In this document: positions 1 to 11,693 of the stretch, piece by piece
Layout: the number at the start of each line of letters is the position of its first letter
Numbering within the stretch: the stretch's first letter is position 1
Origin: Mauremys mutica
Taxonomy: Eukaryota; Chordata; Testudines; Geoemydidae
Reading direction: 5' to 3'
Length of the DNA: 64,000 nucleotides
NCBI RefSeq assembly: GCF_020497125.1
Contig: NC_059072.1
Span: forward strand, 54,780,697-54,844,696
Position numbers and translations under genes: made by a program
The notes under the pieces: model-generated
What the model was told of the DNA's origin: nothing
The model's input: only the letters and a program-made list of their open reading frames with translations
Databases searched by the model: none

Positions 1-565
1 TTTCCAAGACAAAATTAAGAGTATAAACTATATGTGATAGGTTTTCAGCTAAAACTAATATTTTCTTCACCTTCTGTCTGAATTGTTTAGAATGTGATAA
101 AATTCCTTTTCTCTACTGTATTCAGATATTGAGAATGCTTGCAAAATATTTATCTTGGATAATCCATATATCCAATGCCGCTCTTTATCACTAGAACAAT
201 ATTTATGGAGGTCAGGCTGCCAAGTTTGCCAGACAGTTGCCTGTGGTGTCCAAAAGAAAACACAGTTCATCACAGGATTGCGCTTTCAACTGTAGATTAA
301 ACTTGTCCTTGATGAACTAAAAGATACAAGTCAATAAAGGAAAATTATTGATAGCTGGAAAGGATGTATCCTTTGGGACGGACAATACTTGGTTCGGATC
401 ACTGATCTCTTAGATGCACAAAAAGTATATTTTACATCCTAGTGGCAACTTTTCTAGAAACAAAGTGAGGATAATGTTTCAGATCATTTTGTTAGCACTT
501 CCAGGCAGAGAGTGTCTTTTTACTATGTGTTTGGACAGCACCTAGGACAAAAAATAACACACAGC
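1..565. other. Non-coding 5' flank, nothing recognised
   Basis: AT-rich sequence with only short open frames and no protein similarity that I recognise. No repeat boundary or RNA gene is visible. It is taken as intergenic sequence upstream of PDZRN4. Confidence 0.5.
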
Positions 566-662
566 TCTTATATAGTGCTTTTCATCAGTAGCTGGGATGA
601 GGACCCAGGTCTTCTGCGTCCCAGCCTAATGCGCTATCCACTAGACCACACTGCCTTCCCAC
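566..662 (-). repeat. tRNA-derived SINE, head fused to tail
   Basis: Read on the minus strand, the segment begins with a tRNA-like head (GTGGTCTAGTGGATAGCGC, then a B-box-like GGGTCCTCATCCC). It passes almost directly into the end of a CORE/MIR-type SINE (GAAAAGCACTATATAAGAG). The middle of a normal SINE (the CORE and the TGAGGAAACTGAGGCA-type part) is missing, so this is an internally deleted copy. A functional tRNA is excluded because no complete cloverleaf follows the head. Confidence 0.6.
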
Positions 663-1121
663 ACAAAGGGACTCTGATCCCTATTGGGGGCTCTCCAGAT
701 ACCACTGTAGTACATGTAATGAATAATAATAATTAAATAAAGTAGCAGTGGTAAGCCTACCCTATCTTACACACTTTTGGCTTATTATCGTTCAGCATGC
801 ATGCCCACCCTGCAGATAAGATAGACTAACTCTAATCTCCAGTTTACCCAACAGAATAGGAGTTGGAGGGGAAAATGTCACTGGGGAAAATGTAATAATT
901 AATACCTGATTGGTAGTTCCAGAGCTGCTTGTCCTGTTCTATAGTTACAGATGCACCACAGAGTTATTATTGTTCTCCCCTTAAGCAGCACTGTTAACAA
1001 TATTTCATTTAGTCTCACTTACCTAACCTTTTAATGATAGCTACCTGGCAGAATCACCGTCTTCTTCTGCAACTAAAGGGCAGAGGCCTTTTCTGAAAAA
1101 ATAATCATTAGTAACAATAAT
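663..1121. other. Non-coding flank, nothing recognised
   Basis: Contains short AAT repeats at about 720-740 next to the SINE. Otherwise no coding, RNA or repeat signal that I can name. Confidence 0.4.
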
Positions 1122-1350
1122 GATACTTGGCACTTTCATCATGTCTTACATCTGAGGAACTTCAAGTGGTTTACAAACATTAGTCATTTTAATTAAGCTT
1201 TGCAACACCGCTATGAGGAATATGAGCATTATTATGTTCATTATATGTGTGGGTAAACTGAGTTAGAAGGTTAATTAACTTGCTGAAGGCCACAGAGTGT
1301 TACAGTGGCAGAATCAGGGATTATACACAAGTCCCATGCCATGGTTTTGC
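1122..1350 (-). repeat. Ancient MIR/CORE-type SINE remnant
   Basis: The block carries the degenerate landmarks of an inverted CORE-SINE. These are CATCTGAGGAACTTCAAGTGGTTTACAAACATTA-like text (split here by divergence), GTGGGTAAACTGAG, CTTGCTGAAGGCCACAGAG and GTGGCAGAATCAGGGATTAT. Their order matches the common amniote SINE containing 'cttgcccaaggtcacac'. It is highly diverged and so old. Confidence 0.65.
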
Positions 1351-1959
1351 TCCAGCCATTGGGCACATCACTTTCTTTTCTCAGCAAAAAAGAGTTAGAG
1401 CTTGCAAACTGTTCATAGTAATAACTAGTCATTGTAGGATCAGTTATTTGTTTATTGCTGAAATGAAGTTGAGGAACTCAATAATAAGAGAGATTCTTAC
1501 GTTATCTTTAACTCAGACTATTGTGCATATGGTAGGTATTGTATTGAGACAATAGTATTTGCACAGAAGTCTCAGAATATTGAACTGGTAAAGTCAAAAT
1601 GTAGAGTTATGGATTGAAAACAGACTGCCAGACAGTACAAAACCAAACAGTTACATTCTGCTAATAGTGCTGATCTCTACAGGGAACCTGGTAGGGGTAT
1701 GATAACTCCTCTGGTAAAGATTGTGCAGATTGTTGCAAGACCCATACTAGTCCAACTTTCAGCTTGACTATACTCATTTGGAGCATGGCGTATACAGGAA
1801 AAGGTGATTGATTTGACATTTTGAAAATGACACAAAGCCTTAAAATCATAAGGTTCTAGGGACCAAGAAAACCTAGAAATATTTTATAATTTGTCTTGAT
1901 CCATCAGACAAAGTTACTTTCTTCTTCATTCCTCTCTCTCCAGAGTGCTGCTTACATCA
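1351..1959. other. Non-coding flank, nothing recognised
   Basis: No conserved open frame or repeat boundary was seen. The short frames present are consistent with chance. Confidence 0.4.
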
Positions 1960-2225
1960 ACATTACAGCCTTGACAGAAGCTCTTAACTCTGCTTCAGAG
2001 TCTCCTGGGATAGAGACTGGCATCAGTGAATTTAAACTGGCATTTTATGCTGATGGTATATTAATATGTATTACCTACCAGGGATTTCAGGCTTTTTTAG
2101 TTTGGATGATTATTAACTGTGGCAAATTTTCTGGTTTTAAAATGAACTATAATAAATTTGAAGCCATGTCTCTGCATGAACCTGATAACATACTCCCCCT
2201 AAAGAATTTCCTATTTAAGCTGGTA
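1960..2225 (+). pseudogene. LINE-1-like reverse transcriptase fragment
   Basis: The frame open from 1896 to 2225 reads like the palm region of an L1 ORF2 reverse transcriptase. About 30 residues precede the catalytic box, which is FYADGILI (Tyr codon at 2046). The motif FSGFKMNYNKFEAM follows, matching the L1 'F S G x K I N x x K S E' signature. The second catalytic aspartate of the YADD box is replaced by glycine, so even this fragment would be inactive. The element lacks the endonuclease, the C-terminal region and both ends. The family assignment rests on these two motifs and their spacing. It is distinct from the CR1 copies elsewhere in the window. Confidence 0.6.
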
Positions 2226-3119
2226 TAATAAGGTCTCTCAAGCTGGAGTTTATGTATCCTCTTTTAAAAAATAAAAATCCTTAGAGTAAATTGCAGGTGA
2301 ATATAAGATAGTTTCCTGTCCCTTTATCTAGTATAAAACATAACTAGAAACCAGACCGTGCTTACCCTACCCATATGAGCATCCCTTAGAAGTCAATGGC
2401 AGATTTTGCATTTATCAAGGTGTGGAGGATTTAGCCCTAAATTACACATTATTGCTCTGATTTTTCTAAGGTACTCAGCATGCACAACTCCCAGTTGACC
2501 TCAGTGAGAGTTGTGGGCGCTCAGCAGCTCTGTAAATCAGCTTATGTTCTTGAAAACACACAAATTAACCATGACATAATGAAGCCAGCAGCAGAAATAT
2601 TAACCTCCTGATAACATGTATCAAAACATGATGATCAGGCTGCTCTACATGTGAATCCTTAGCACAGGTGCATTTAGTCATTAGAAATTGTTGTTACATC
2701 AGAGATAGTCAGTGTTCCATGTGCTTGATCTACTGACTAAATCAGAGGAACAAACACATATTTTTGTACTTTAATCCATTTAGATGCCATGATGACAGGC
2801 ATCTTAGAAATACCATAAATTATAGGCAGATTAAAATGCTTTCACTTGTCCATATGTGGGCTATTAATAGTTCATCAGATAGGCTAGATGTCTTTAAATC
2901 TCAGAAAACACAGGAAAACTTGTTTTGGATAAAGTAAGAGACAACTTGAGTTTTTCATCAAATTGAAGTCACACTGAAACTTTTTGGGTCCATAAAAGTT
3001 CGCTTCATTTTTTTTTCTCATTTCAGGCACATCAGCCCTTTCTATATCACCCAGGACCAGATCCATTAAAATAGGATGTGAAAAAAACTGATGATTCCGC
3101 ACTCATATTCCCTCTGGAA
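2226..3119. other. Non-coding flank with a palindromic old repeat
   Basis: Contains at about 2455-2540 a diverged palindromic repeat (CTGATTTTTCTAAGGTACTCAGCA ... GCGCTCAGCAGCTCTGTAAATCAG). It is related to the copy at 22247-22340. The remainder shows no recognisable gene. Confidence 0.45.
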
Positions 3120-3281
3120 CAGTGGTGGGCAACCTGCGGCATGCTGGCTGCACACAGCCCGTCAGGGTAATCCGCTGGTGGGTTGTGAGACAGTGATTAT
3201 ATTGACTGTCTGCAGGCACAGCCGCCCACAGCTCCCAGTGGCCGTGGTTCGCCATTCCCAGCCAATGGTTGCCCACCACTG
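3120..3281. mobile_element. Non-autonomous hAT (palindromic MITE), short copy
   Basis: The termini are CAGTGGTGGGCAACC on the left and GGTTGCCCACCACTG on the right, a clean terminal inverted repeat. The flanks are near-identical 8-bp duplications (CTCTGGAA at 3112-3119, CTCTAGAA at 3282-3289; 7 of 8 match), as expected for hAT. The internal text (CCGCTGG, CTCCCAGTGGCCGTGGTTCGCC) matches the longer copies at 49719-50043 and 61153-61480, so this is an internally deleted member of that family. Confidence 0.75.
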
Positions 3282-3289
3282 CTCTAGAA

Positions 3290-6200
3290 GCAGGACAAAC
3301 TGAAATTTTGTGTGAGTGTTGTCTCAGAAGACTTTCCGCTTGATTTTTACTCCCTAAAATATAAAATATTAAAATAAAATATAAACATCTGAACTTTCAG
3401 CCATTTATCTGCACAGAAACATAGTTAGTATTAAGACTGTTAAGCCTTTATTTCTTGCCCATAGAAAGATGGTTTCCTCCACTGATCTGAACACTGAAGG
3501 TCACCTGTGCACATGGGTCTCCTCTCTCCCACATGAAAGCCAACCCCACAGCACCATCCCACACTCATATCTGGCTCTACATGGGTCTAGGGTATGAGGA
3601 GAGAGGATAGGAATCCCAATCCTTGCCCACCTACTGTCTCCACAGAAAAGGTCACTGTTTTCTTACTGGTTGTTAGATAAGGTAATATTAACTGTTACCT
3701 TATCGCACAGGAGGTTATGAGTCCTGGCGGTGGTGGTACAGCAAGGAGGTCTATGTTAAGTAGCAGAGGATCATGGATACATACTGAGAAAAATTTCAGC
3801 AGGGAAGAGGTTCCACTTGTATTTGCTGAATCTGGTGACAGTGAAATTGATGGAAATAGTATTTTAAATATTTTTAAAAATATGTTTTTATTATATGATA
3901 GGTTATGTTTTTACCTTATATGGTGATGATTCTTAAATCCTAATTAAATAAATAAAACTGTAGGCAGAAAAAATGTTTGAAATGAGCTGAGTTTTACACC
4001 TGGTATTAGAAAGCGCAGCTATTTTTGGAGTCTTATAAACATTGACTCTGATGAGCAATTTGTGAAAACTGAAAACTTCAATAAGCTATGGCTTAGAAGA
4101 AAAAAAATGAAGAAAGGCAGGTAAAACAGATGAGGAGCAGGAAAAAATGACAAAAAACAAATATATAATATTCCCTGGTTGGAATAGCCTCTCCCCTTGC
4201 TTAAAACAGTTATATAGCTATGATGTTTTTTCTGTGTTACTATCATAAATTGTCTATACACACTGTTTCATGGTTTTCCTTGCTCTCTCTGCATGCAGAT
4301 ACAAAGACAATTAGATCATTTAAAACACATTAATTTCATAACTGTCTAATGGAAGAAGTGCCAGCATTTCTGAGTTCTTTTCTTGCTAGAATATAAAACT
4401 TACACTAAATATGGAAATACAGGCGTCTTTGCCCCCTCCCCCATCCACTGAATAGTGCATTATTGGAGTTAACACAGGCTTGGTCTCAAAGGGACTGACC
4501 TTGGGGTCATTAAATGTTTGGAGTGTGTAGCTTACATTTCATATGAGGAATATTGATAGAGTGGAGTGTGCTGCCTGATCATTTTGTGTTTAATCTCTCT
4601 CTGAAAAATATACAGAGATTCAGAAGAGAGGCTGAACTAGATATTCCAAAACCTGGATTTGCAAAGGATTAATGTGACAAGCAAAGCAATACCACAGTCT
4701 GATGTCTTCCTCCCAGGATCTATAGGAACCTTGAGATACCTATTTTGTCATGCCTCTTTTGTTTCTACCCTTTTCCTGTTTCCAAACTTCTACCGTACCT
4801 GACAGGAGAGAAAAATGGCAAAAAGGGAGAGAAACAATGGCAAAATGAGACTTCTATGCATGTAGTCTCATACACTTATAACTATACTTTATTTTCTCTT
4901 TTAAAATGGTTTTTTTCAGTTTTTAGTCATATTTTTTCTCTAAATGTTTTTTTTTCTGCCAGCATCTTGTTAAACTGCATAATGTAATCATAATTCTCTT
5001 CACACATTCCTCAGGCTGCTCGCCGGGCTTAGACTCCGGCCAACCACATTTGGTGGCAATGGTATTTAAATTTAATTTCAAAGGCTTTAATCCAAGGATT
5101 TAAGTAAAAGGACTGAAAATCCTACCACACACATTCCCATTTCCCCCTTTTTATTTCTTCATATTTCACTTGAGATCTCTCATTTATGCTTTTGAACACA
5201 TTTCACTTCTTTTTTCTTTATTGATGGATGGGCAAACATGGGTCTTTTTATTATGTTAATGTTACAGGTAATGATGGTTTTATTTTGCATTGGCTAGTGC
5301 AATATGAAAGATATTCAACAAAAAGGCACTATTACAATCTCAACCATTATCAGATTGAGGATATTCCTGTTGAGAAGTTGAATTCTTGCCTCCCTATCAC
5401 TCAGTGGTTTGTCTTTGATTTTGCTAAGGGTATGGAAGGTGACAGTTTTTCATTTTTGGATTTTCAGGCAAATTAAGTGCTTGTAAAGACAGCCTTAGAG
5501 ACTGAAGCCTTGTGTTATTCACTGAAACAGGGCAATGCCTGCCAATGGGCCTCATCCCTGTTCTGGATGGAACATCTTTAGTGGTGGGAAGGTAATTCAT
5601 TTTTACATCAGTCCTTGGTGTGTCATCTGAAATTTGCAACAACGGTTCCATTTAATGCCAGTCATGGTGGTTTTATAATGTGGATACCAGTGCACAAGGA
5701 AGTAGACTGAGACTGCCAATACATTTCACATATCACATACTCATTCCACCAGATAAACCAGTGAAGGCACTACTGACCCAGAGCTAAGTTCTAAGTGGTG
5801 ACCTGGAGATGAAAGATTCCAAATTCCATTACTAATCCTTCAGCTATCCACTTTGCCATCTTTGAGAATAATGCATGAAAGGGAGACGAACACTGCCTAG
5901 TTTAACGTTGGTTTTTAACAAATGACATGCCAGATTATGGGTCATACCAAAGCTGCACTCCGGCAGCTCAGGCGGATGTGTGTGTAAAGTCAGATTGAAG
6001 CCACTTTCATGAGTTCTGCTTTCTTGTATCCAGTGTACTTTCTGAGCTCAACTTAGAGCAGTTTCAGTTAGAATTTTGCTTATACCCCAAAGCATGAGAT
6101 TTTATATCCCTGAATTTGTTTGTATCTCCTCTAATGTCACTGTGGATGATCTCATTAGCCATATAATTCATCCTTTTTTGGGACCCTGCTAACCTCTTGT

Positions 6201-6540
6201 CATCAAAGACATCATGTGGCAATGAGTTCCAGAGGTAACTAGATTTTCAAAGTGAAAACCCAGGTAGCACAAGGGAGGGATTTGGTGAGAGATTAGGGAA
6301 GTTGGCAGAGAAGCAGGAAGAAAAGGGTACCCCTCTTCCACTAACCTCACCCTTTTAGAATGCAAAAAGTTCACACTTTGCTTTAAAGGGCAGGGTGGAA
6401 GAACATAGTATTTACCCCTCTTCAACTTCTTTCCTGTTTTTTCCTAGCTGCAAATTTTTCTGCAGCTCCATGTGTAACATTTTATGTAAATGATTTAATA
6501 ACTTTAATTGCATATTTGCATATACATTTCAGTTTACGGT
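3290..6540. other. Non-coding 5' flank, no gene recognised
   Basis: About 3.2 kb of AT-rich sequence. Open frames such as 5228-5476 (82 codons) have no recognisable domain and occur at a frequency expected by chance. No splice-supported gene model or clear repeat could be built. Confidence 0.4.
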
Positions 6541-7227
6541 CAATATATCCTATCCCAAGCAATGGTGAGGGCTGACTATGGAGCTGCACACAGCTTGATA
6601 TTGGTGGCAGTGTGTACGGGAGGATGGAGGGGGTGTTTAGTGGGCCTGGGGTAGTTGATTGGGTGTTGGAGGGGGTTGGGATTGTTAGGGTATCTGAGGT
6701 GCTTGGAGTAGGTGGGAGGCCTGGGGTATCTGGGTACTATGTAGGGGGTAGCTGGGTGCTGTCAGGATACGACTGGGGCAGGTGAGGTTTTTGGTGCTGT
6801 TGGGATTGGATAGGAGCTGTGATGTCTGGCAGTGCTGGAACAGGTGGATGGGTGGTGTTTGTCTGGGGATCTGAGACTAGCCAGGGGAGGCTGGGGCCAG
6901 TACTGAGTCCCCTCACTTTCTGTCCCTGCCAGCTAGCCTGCTACCCACTGCTGCTGCTACTGCCAGATCCTCTTGCTACATCTCTTCCTGGCTGCTCCTT
7001 CCCTGCTCTGGTCCAGAAGGGGCCGCAGCAATGGGAAAGGCAGACAGGCTGCATGAAGACAGCTGAGTTACAATCCAGCTGGGCTATAGGAATGCATTTA
7101 CAGGGCTAACAAATGTGTGTGTCATGTGAGTAGTGTGACTCTTGGCAGCCCTGTTTTTATCCAGTCCTGGCCTCTCCTCTCTCTTCTTTCCCACTCTCCT
7201 GTCATGTAACAATGGCAAAGCATCTAA
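6541..7227. repeat. G-rich low-complexity tract
   Basis: From about 6600 to 6830 the plus strand is strongly G/T-biased, with repeated units of the GGGGTAGTTGATTGGGTGTTGG and GGCCTGGGGTATCTGGG type. It looks like the interior of a degraded minisatellite or MITE, but no terminal repeats could be paired. The following 300 bases, up to the Harbinger element, show nothing recognisable. Confidence 0.4.
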
Positions 7228-7617
7228 GGCCTGGTCTACACTAGGACTTTAAATCGAATTTAGCAGCGTTAATTCGAACTAACCGCTCAACCGTCCACAC
7301 CAGGAAGCCATTTAATTCGAACTAGAGGGCTCTTTAGTTCGAATTCGGTACTCCACCCCGACAGGTGGAGTAACGCTAAATTCGACATGGCTAGCTCAAA
7401 TTAGGCTAGGTGTGGATGGAAATCGAACTTAGTAGCTCCGGGAGCTATCCCACAGTGCACCACTCTGTTGACGCTCTGGACAGCAGTCGGAGCTTGGATT
7501 CTCTGACCAGCCACACAGGAAATGACCCGGGAAAATTTGAATTCATTTTCCTGTCTGGGCACTTTGAATCTGACGTCCTGGCTGGACATCGGGGCGAGCT
7601 CCGCAGCACCTGCAACG

Positions 7618-8194
7618 ATGCAGAGCTCTCCAGCAGAGGAGTCCGGCCAATCCAAGAATAGAAAGAGGTCCCCAGCATGGACAGACCGGGAAGTCCTGGA
7701 TCTGATCGGTGTGTGGGGCGAGGAGTCTGTGCTGTCGGAGCTGCGCTCCAGCAAGCGGAATGCAAAGACCTTCGAGAAGGTCTCCAAAGCAATGATAGAG
7801 AAAGGATACAGCCGGGATGCAATGCAGTGCCGCGTGAAAATCAAGGACCTGAGACAAGGCTACCAAAAAGTCAGAGCGGCAAACGGACGCTCCGGAGCCC
7901 AGCCCCAGACATGCCGCTTCTACGAGGCACTGCATGCCATTCTAGGTGGGTCTGCCACCACTGCCCCACCAGTGACCGTGGACTCAGTGGATGGCATAGT
8001 GAACCTGGACAGTTCCTCCTCGATGTTCGCCGATGTGGAAGATGAGGAAGGGTCTGTGGAGGACGGCGCAGGCGACAGCCAACACAATACCGCTTTCCCT
8101 GACAGCCAGGATCTCTTCATCACCCTCACAGAGATCCCCTACCAACCCTCCCCGGCCGTTAACCCGGACTCTGAATCAGGGGAAGGATCAGGCG
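7618..8194 (+). CDS. Harbinger Myb/SANT-like protein, exon 1
   Basis: This exon encodes the DNA-binding accessory protein of the Harbinger element, which in this superfamily helps nuclear import and end binding of the transposase. A trihelix/Myb-SANT-like domain covers roughly residues 20-115. Tryptophan/leucine-spaced helices begin at PAWTDREVLDLIGVWGEE and continue through NAKTFEKVSKAM and CRVKIKDLRQGYQ to CRFYEALHAILGG. An acidic Ser/Asp/Glu-rich linker follows. The frame is open from 7522, but the ATG at 7618 is preferred because the family-like sequence starts there. The exon ends GGCG|GTAAGT in phase 1, and joining to 9049 keeps the frame. No internal stop is present, so this gene is better preserved than its partner transposase. 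It is not a host gene unless domesticated. Confidence 0.8.
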
Positions 8195-9048
8195 GTAAGT
8201 GCTATAAACATGTAAACATTTATTTTTTATAAAACAGGTATAAAAAATAGAAATACTATATATAACATTTTCAATTAAAAACTATATGAAAAGTAGGTCC
8301 ACACATATAGGGATTGAACAATAATCCTCCAGGGACAATTCAAGAAAGGTCTCATTTAGGTCCTCGAAAAGCCTCCGCAGGAGGTTCCTGGGGAGAGGTG
8401 CCTTGTTGGGTGCTCCGTGGAAGCACACTCTTCCGCGCCAGGACATCCTTATGTAGATGGGAATCATCGCCTCCACAAGCATGGCCGCATATGGTCCTGG
8501 TCTCTGCAGGGCTTCCCTTAGCATCCGCTCTTTGTGACTCCGAGGGACCCGCATCAGGGTGATCTCGTTCATGAAATGCTGCATCTAATTAGGGCAATTA
8601 GTGTATTGTTACTGTTGTGAATGGTTGACTTTTACTTTGCATAACAATGACCCTCGCTTAACAGCCACGTGTTGTAGGCCACATAGGAAAAGCATACATT
8701 GATCTTTCCCGTGCACTGGCGGGAGTGGCTGGAAAAGGGTCAGAGTATATGATTTCCAGATTGCCTTTAGCGGGAGGGCACAGCTATCCATTAACTGATA
8801 AGCAGAATGTACTGTAAGGCTTACCAGGACTGTCTGCTAGACGGATTCAGCTGTCTCTCCCCACTTGTCCGCTCTCCTGTGCAATGCTGCAGCCAATGAG
8901 AGCATATTCCGAAATCTCGAACTTGTCCTGAGATCTCGTGAGACTTGTTGCCCTGTATGGTCTTGTTCAGAGAAACTGACTAGACTGTGTTCACTGTTTG
9001 CAAACATGTATCTGTTCAAGGAAATCAGTTACTTTTCCCATCACACAG
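8195..9048 (+). other. Intron of the Harbinger Myb-like gene
   Basis: A GTAAGT donor at 8195 and a pyrimidine-containing acceptor ending CCCATCACACAG at 9048 define an 854-base intron. The splice joins phase 1 to phase 1. The intron contains an open frame of 100 codons on the opposite strand (8282-8584), listed separately. Confidence 0.6.
8282..8584 (-). CDS. Antisense ORF inside Harbinger intron, unknown
   Basis: An ATG-initiated open frame of 100 codons lies entirely in the intron of the Myb-like gene on the opposite strand. The predicted protein is rich in Leu, Arg and Glu. It has a helical middle (RMLREALQRPGPYAAMLVEA) and a Leu/Glu-rich C-terminal part (LLRRLFEDLNETFLELSLED). I do not recognise a domain. 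GC content and codon composition resemble the coding parts of the element rather than the AT-rich surroundings. It could be a third element-encoded product, a relic of captured sequence, or an accident of GC-rich composition. Confidence 0.3.
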   Translation of the reverse strand: MQHFMNEITLMRVPRSHKERMLREALQRPGPYAAMLVEAMIPIYIRMSWRGRVCFHGAPNKAPLPRNLLRRLFEDLNETFLELSLEDYCSIPICVDLLFI

Positions 9049-9518
9049 CTTCGGCTCTTTCCCGGACTGCCCCGGCATCCCCCTCACAGAGGCTGGCGCA
9101 GATTAGGCGGAGAAAGAAAAAGACTAGGGACGAGATGTTCGCGGAACTGATGGCCTGCTCCAGAGCCGAGGCGGCAGAGCAGAGACAGTGGAGGGAAACC
9201 CTATGTCAACAGCATCGCACACACATCGAACGGGAGGATAGGTGGCGGCAGGAAGACCAGCAGGCGACTCAAACGCTTCTTGGGCTAATGAGGGAGCAAA
9301 CGGACACGCTCCGGCGCCTTGTTGATGTTCTGCAGGACCGCAGGCAGGAGGACAGAGCCCCCCTGCAGTGTATCTGCAACCGCCCTCCCCCGCCAAGAAG
9401 TCCTGCCCCCCCTCACCCAAAAGTACAAGACGGAGGGGCGGTAGGGGCCGTGAGAACTGTCACTGCACCACTGCATAGCGCTAATGTACCACACACCTCT
9501 CACGCTATAAATTTGTAG
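9049..9518 (+). CDS. Harbinger Myb/SANT-like protein, exon 2
   Basis: This is the C-terminal exon of the accessory protein. After the acceptor at 9048 the frame continues for 156 codons to TAG at 9516-9518. With exon 1 it gives about 348 residues. The segment has a basic cluster (RLAQIRRRKKKTRDEM) that could act as a nuclear localisation signal. A long, highly charged alpha-helical or coiled-coil stretch rich in Glu, Gln and Arg follows, then a Cys/Pro-rich tail (CICNRPPPP). Helical C-terminal regions of this kind are usual in the Myb partner of Harbinger transposases and may mediate oligomerisation. No disrupting lesion was seen. Confidence 0.75.
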
Positions 9519-10395
9519 AAGTGCTTCCCTTACAGGCTCACCCAGTCCCAAATCCAAGTTTCATCCCCCCACTGTGTATTAGATTATTAAAAGCTGTTTG
9601 CTGTTATTCACTGTTTCGGTCACGTCTTTCGTGTCAGAGGATTTTTTTGTGTAGGGGGGGGAGAGGGGATTTATAATTGCACGGTATAGCCTACATTACC
9701 AGGGTACAGACTTGGGGGCATGATCAACTGCAGGGCACACACACACTGCAGTCAGTAGGCACCAGGGTCACTCTGTGTGGTGTATGCTGCCCCGGGTCAT
9801 TCTGTGATGTGTATGCTTGTCCAGGGTCCTAGCGCCTGCCACCCCCTTAATGTTAAGGCACGCTGCCCTTACCATGCACTTCCACCGTAGCAACGAACCT
9901 CTCCGCTGCCCTGAGCCCCAACAAGAGTCCTCATCCACAGATACTCACCCTTCCCCCACACCCCTCACCCCTTCCTACGCCCAAACCCGCAGCCCACTGC
10001 CGTCATCCAAACCCCTATCCAAAGAAGGCACCACTCGCCCCTTCCTGCAAACCCACCCCTTCCTGCAATCCCTCCCCTTCATGCACAACCACTTGCAACC
10101 GTCCCCCACCCCAGAGACCTATGTAGGAGCAGGAGGATGTCATTCCTCTATGGAACAAGCGGTCTGTACATCAGTGCACACCGTGCCCAGCACAGTATGC
10201 GTCCATGTTTCAACACCTGAACAGAAATGCAAAGTAAAACAAAGATTTATTAATAATGAGTGTAACAATTAATTTGCTTTAAAACGTGCTTTGGAAGTGG
10301 GGGAAACTTGGAGAACGGGGTATGTAACCGCAGATCAAAATCGACACATACAGACACAGGCCCAGGGTCAGTTTCTCTTGAAAGCAAGTGGAGAG
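9519..10395. other. Harbinger spacer between convergent genes
   Basis: A non-coding stretch separates the two convergent stop codons of the element. It includes a poly-G run near 9653-9660, AATTAATTTGC and AATAAT-type A/T-rich text near 10250-10270, and a C-rich part at 9940-10100. ATTATTAAAAG at 9583 could serve as a poly(A) signal region for the Myb-like transcript. No further gene is apparent. Confidence 0.5.
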
Positions 10396-11693
10396 TCATA
10401 GGTTACCCTGCTCTCCGAGGAAACTTGCTTTCAAAGCCTCCCGGATACACAGCGCTTCCCGCTGGGATATTCTCTCGGCACGGGTGTCTGGCTGAGCGTA
10501 AACTGCAGCCAGGCGATTTGCCTCAACCTCCCATCCGGACAAAAAGGTCTCGCCCTTGCTCTCACAGAGATTGTGTAGCACACAGCAAGCAGCAATAACT
10601 ACGGGGATATTCTTTTCGCTGATGTCCGAGCGAGTCAGTAAGCTCCGCCATCTCCCCTTGAGATGTCCGAAAGCACACTCCACCACCATTCTGCACTTGC
10701 TCAGCCGGTAGTTGAAGAGTTCCTTCTCTCTGTCCAAGGCGCCTGTATAGGGCTTCATGAGCCAGGGCATTAGCGGGTAGGCTGGGTCCCCGAGGATCAC
10801 TGTAGGCATCTGCACATCCCCAACCGTTATTTTGTGGTCCGGGAAGAAAGTACCTGCCTGGAGGCGTTTAAACAGACCAGAGTTCCTGAACACACGCGCG
10901 TCATGAACCTTGCCCGCCCACCCAACGAAGATGTTGGTAAAACATCTACCAGAGGTGGACGTCTATGGTCTACCAGTGCTTGCAGCACCATTGAAAAGTA
11001 GCCCTTTCGGTTAATGTACTCGCTGGCCTGGTGGGCTGGTGCCAGGATAGGGATGTGAGTCCCATCTATAGCCCCACCGCAGTTTGGGAATCCCATCGCG
11101 GCGAAGCCATCTATGATGTCCTGGACGTTTCCGAGAGTCACTACCTTTGAGAGAAGTTGCTCAACGATTGCGTGGGCTACTTCAATCACAGCAACCCCCA
11201 CGGTAGATTTGCCCACGCCAAAGTGGTTCACTACTGACCGGTAGCTGTCTGGCGTTGCAAGTTTCCAGAGGGCTATGGCCACTCGCTTCTGCACAGTCAG
11301 GGCTGCTCACATCCGGGTGTCCTGGCGCTTCAGGGCAGGGGACAGCAAGTCACAGAGTTCAAGGAAAGTGCCCTTACGCATCCTGAAGTTTCGCAGCCAC
11401 TGTGATTCATCCCAGACCTGCAGCACTATGCGGTCCCACCAGTCCGTGCTTGTTTCCCGGGCCCAGAATCGCCGTTCCACACCATGAACGTGACCCATTG
11501 CCACCATTATCTCCACGGCGCGGCGTACCCTGCTTTGTGAGAGGTCTGCACCACTCTGTGACTTCCTGTCCTCACCGCGCTGCCGGAGCCTCCTCGCCCG
11601 ATTTCTCAGCAGCTGACTGTGGAAGAGGTGGACGATAAGGTGCGAGGAGTTGACAACGGCCATAAGTGCAGCGATGATCGCAGCGGGCTCCAT
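10396..11693 (-). pseudogene. HARBI1-like DDE transposase, disrupted
   Basis: Harbinger transposases cut and join the element ends with an RNase H-like DDE nuclease. The start chosen is MEPAAI at 11693. An N-terminal helix-turn-helix-like region (RMRKGTFLELCDLL, then RSVVNHFGVGKSTVG) precedes the catalytic core. The core has aspartate in GGAIDGTHIPIL (codon at 11066-11064), aspartate in VILGDPAYPL (10788-10786) and glutamate in VVECAFGHLKGRW (10680-10678). All three catalytic residues remain. Two lesions are visible: an in-frame TGA at 11307-11309, and a frameshift at about 10950-10965 between the first and second catalytic aspartates. The gene converges on the Myb-like gene of the same element. 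Length matches the family (about 430 codons). Confidence 0.85.

Noticed and set aside
590..662. tRNA gene on the minus strand
   Set aside because: Only the promoter-like head is present, and it continues into a SINE tail; no complete cloverleaf or terminator.
11275..11638. Plus-strand frames opposite the Harbinger transposase
   Set aside because: They are antisense shadows of the minus-strand transposase, which carries the family motifs.
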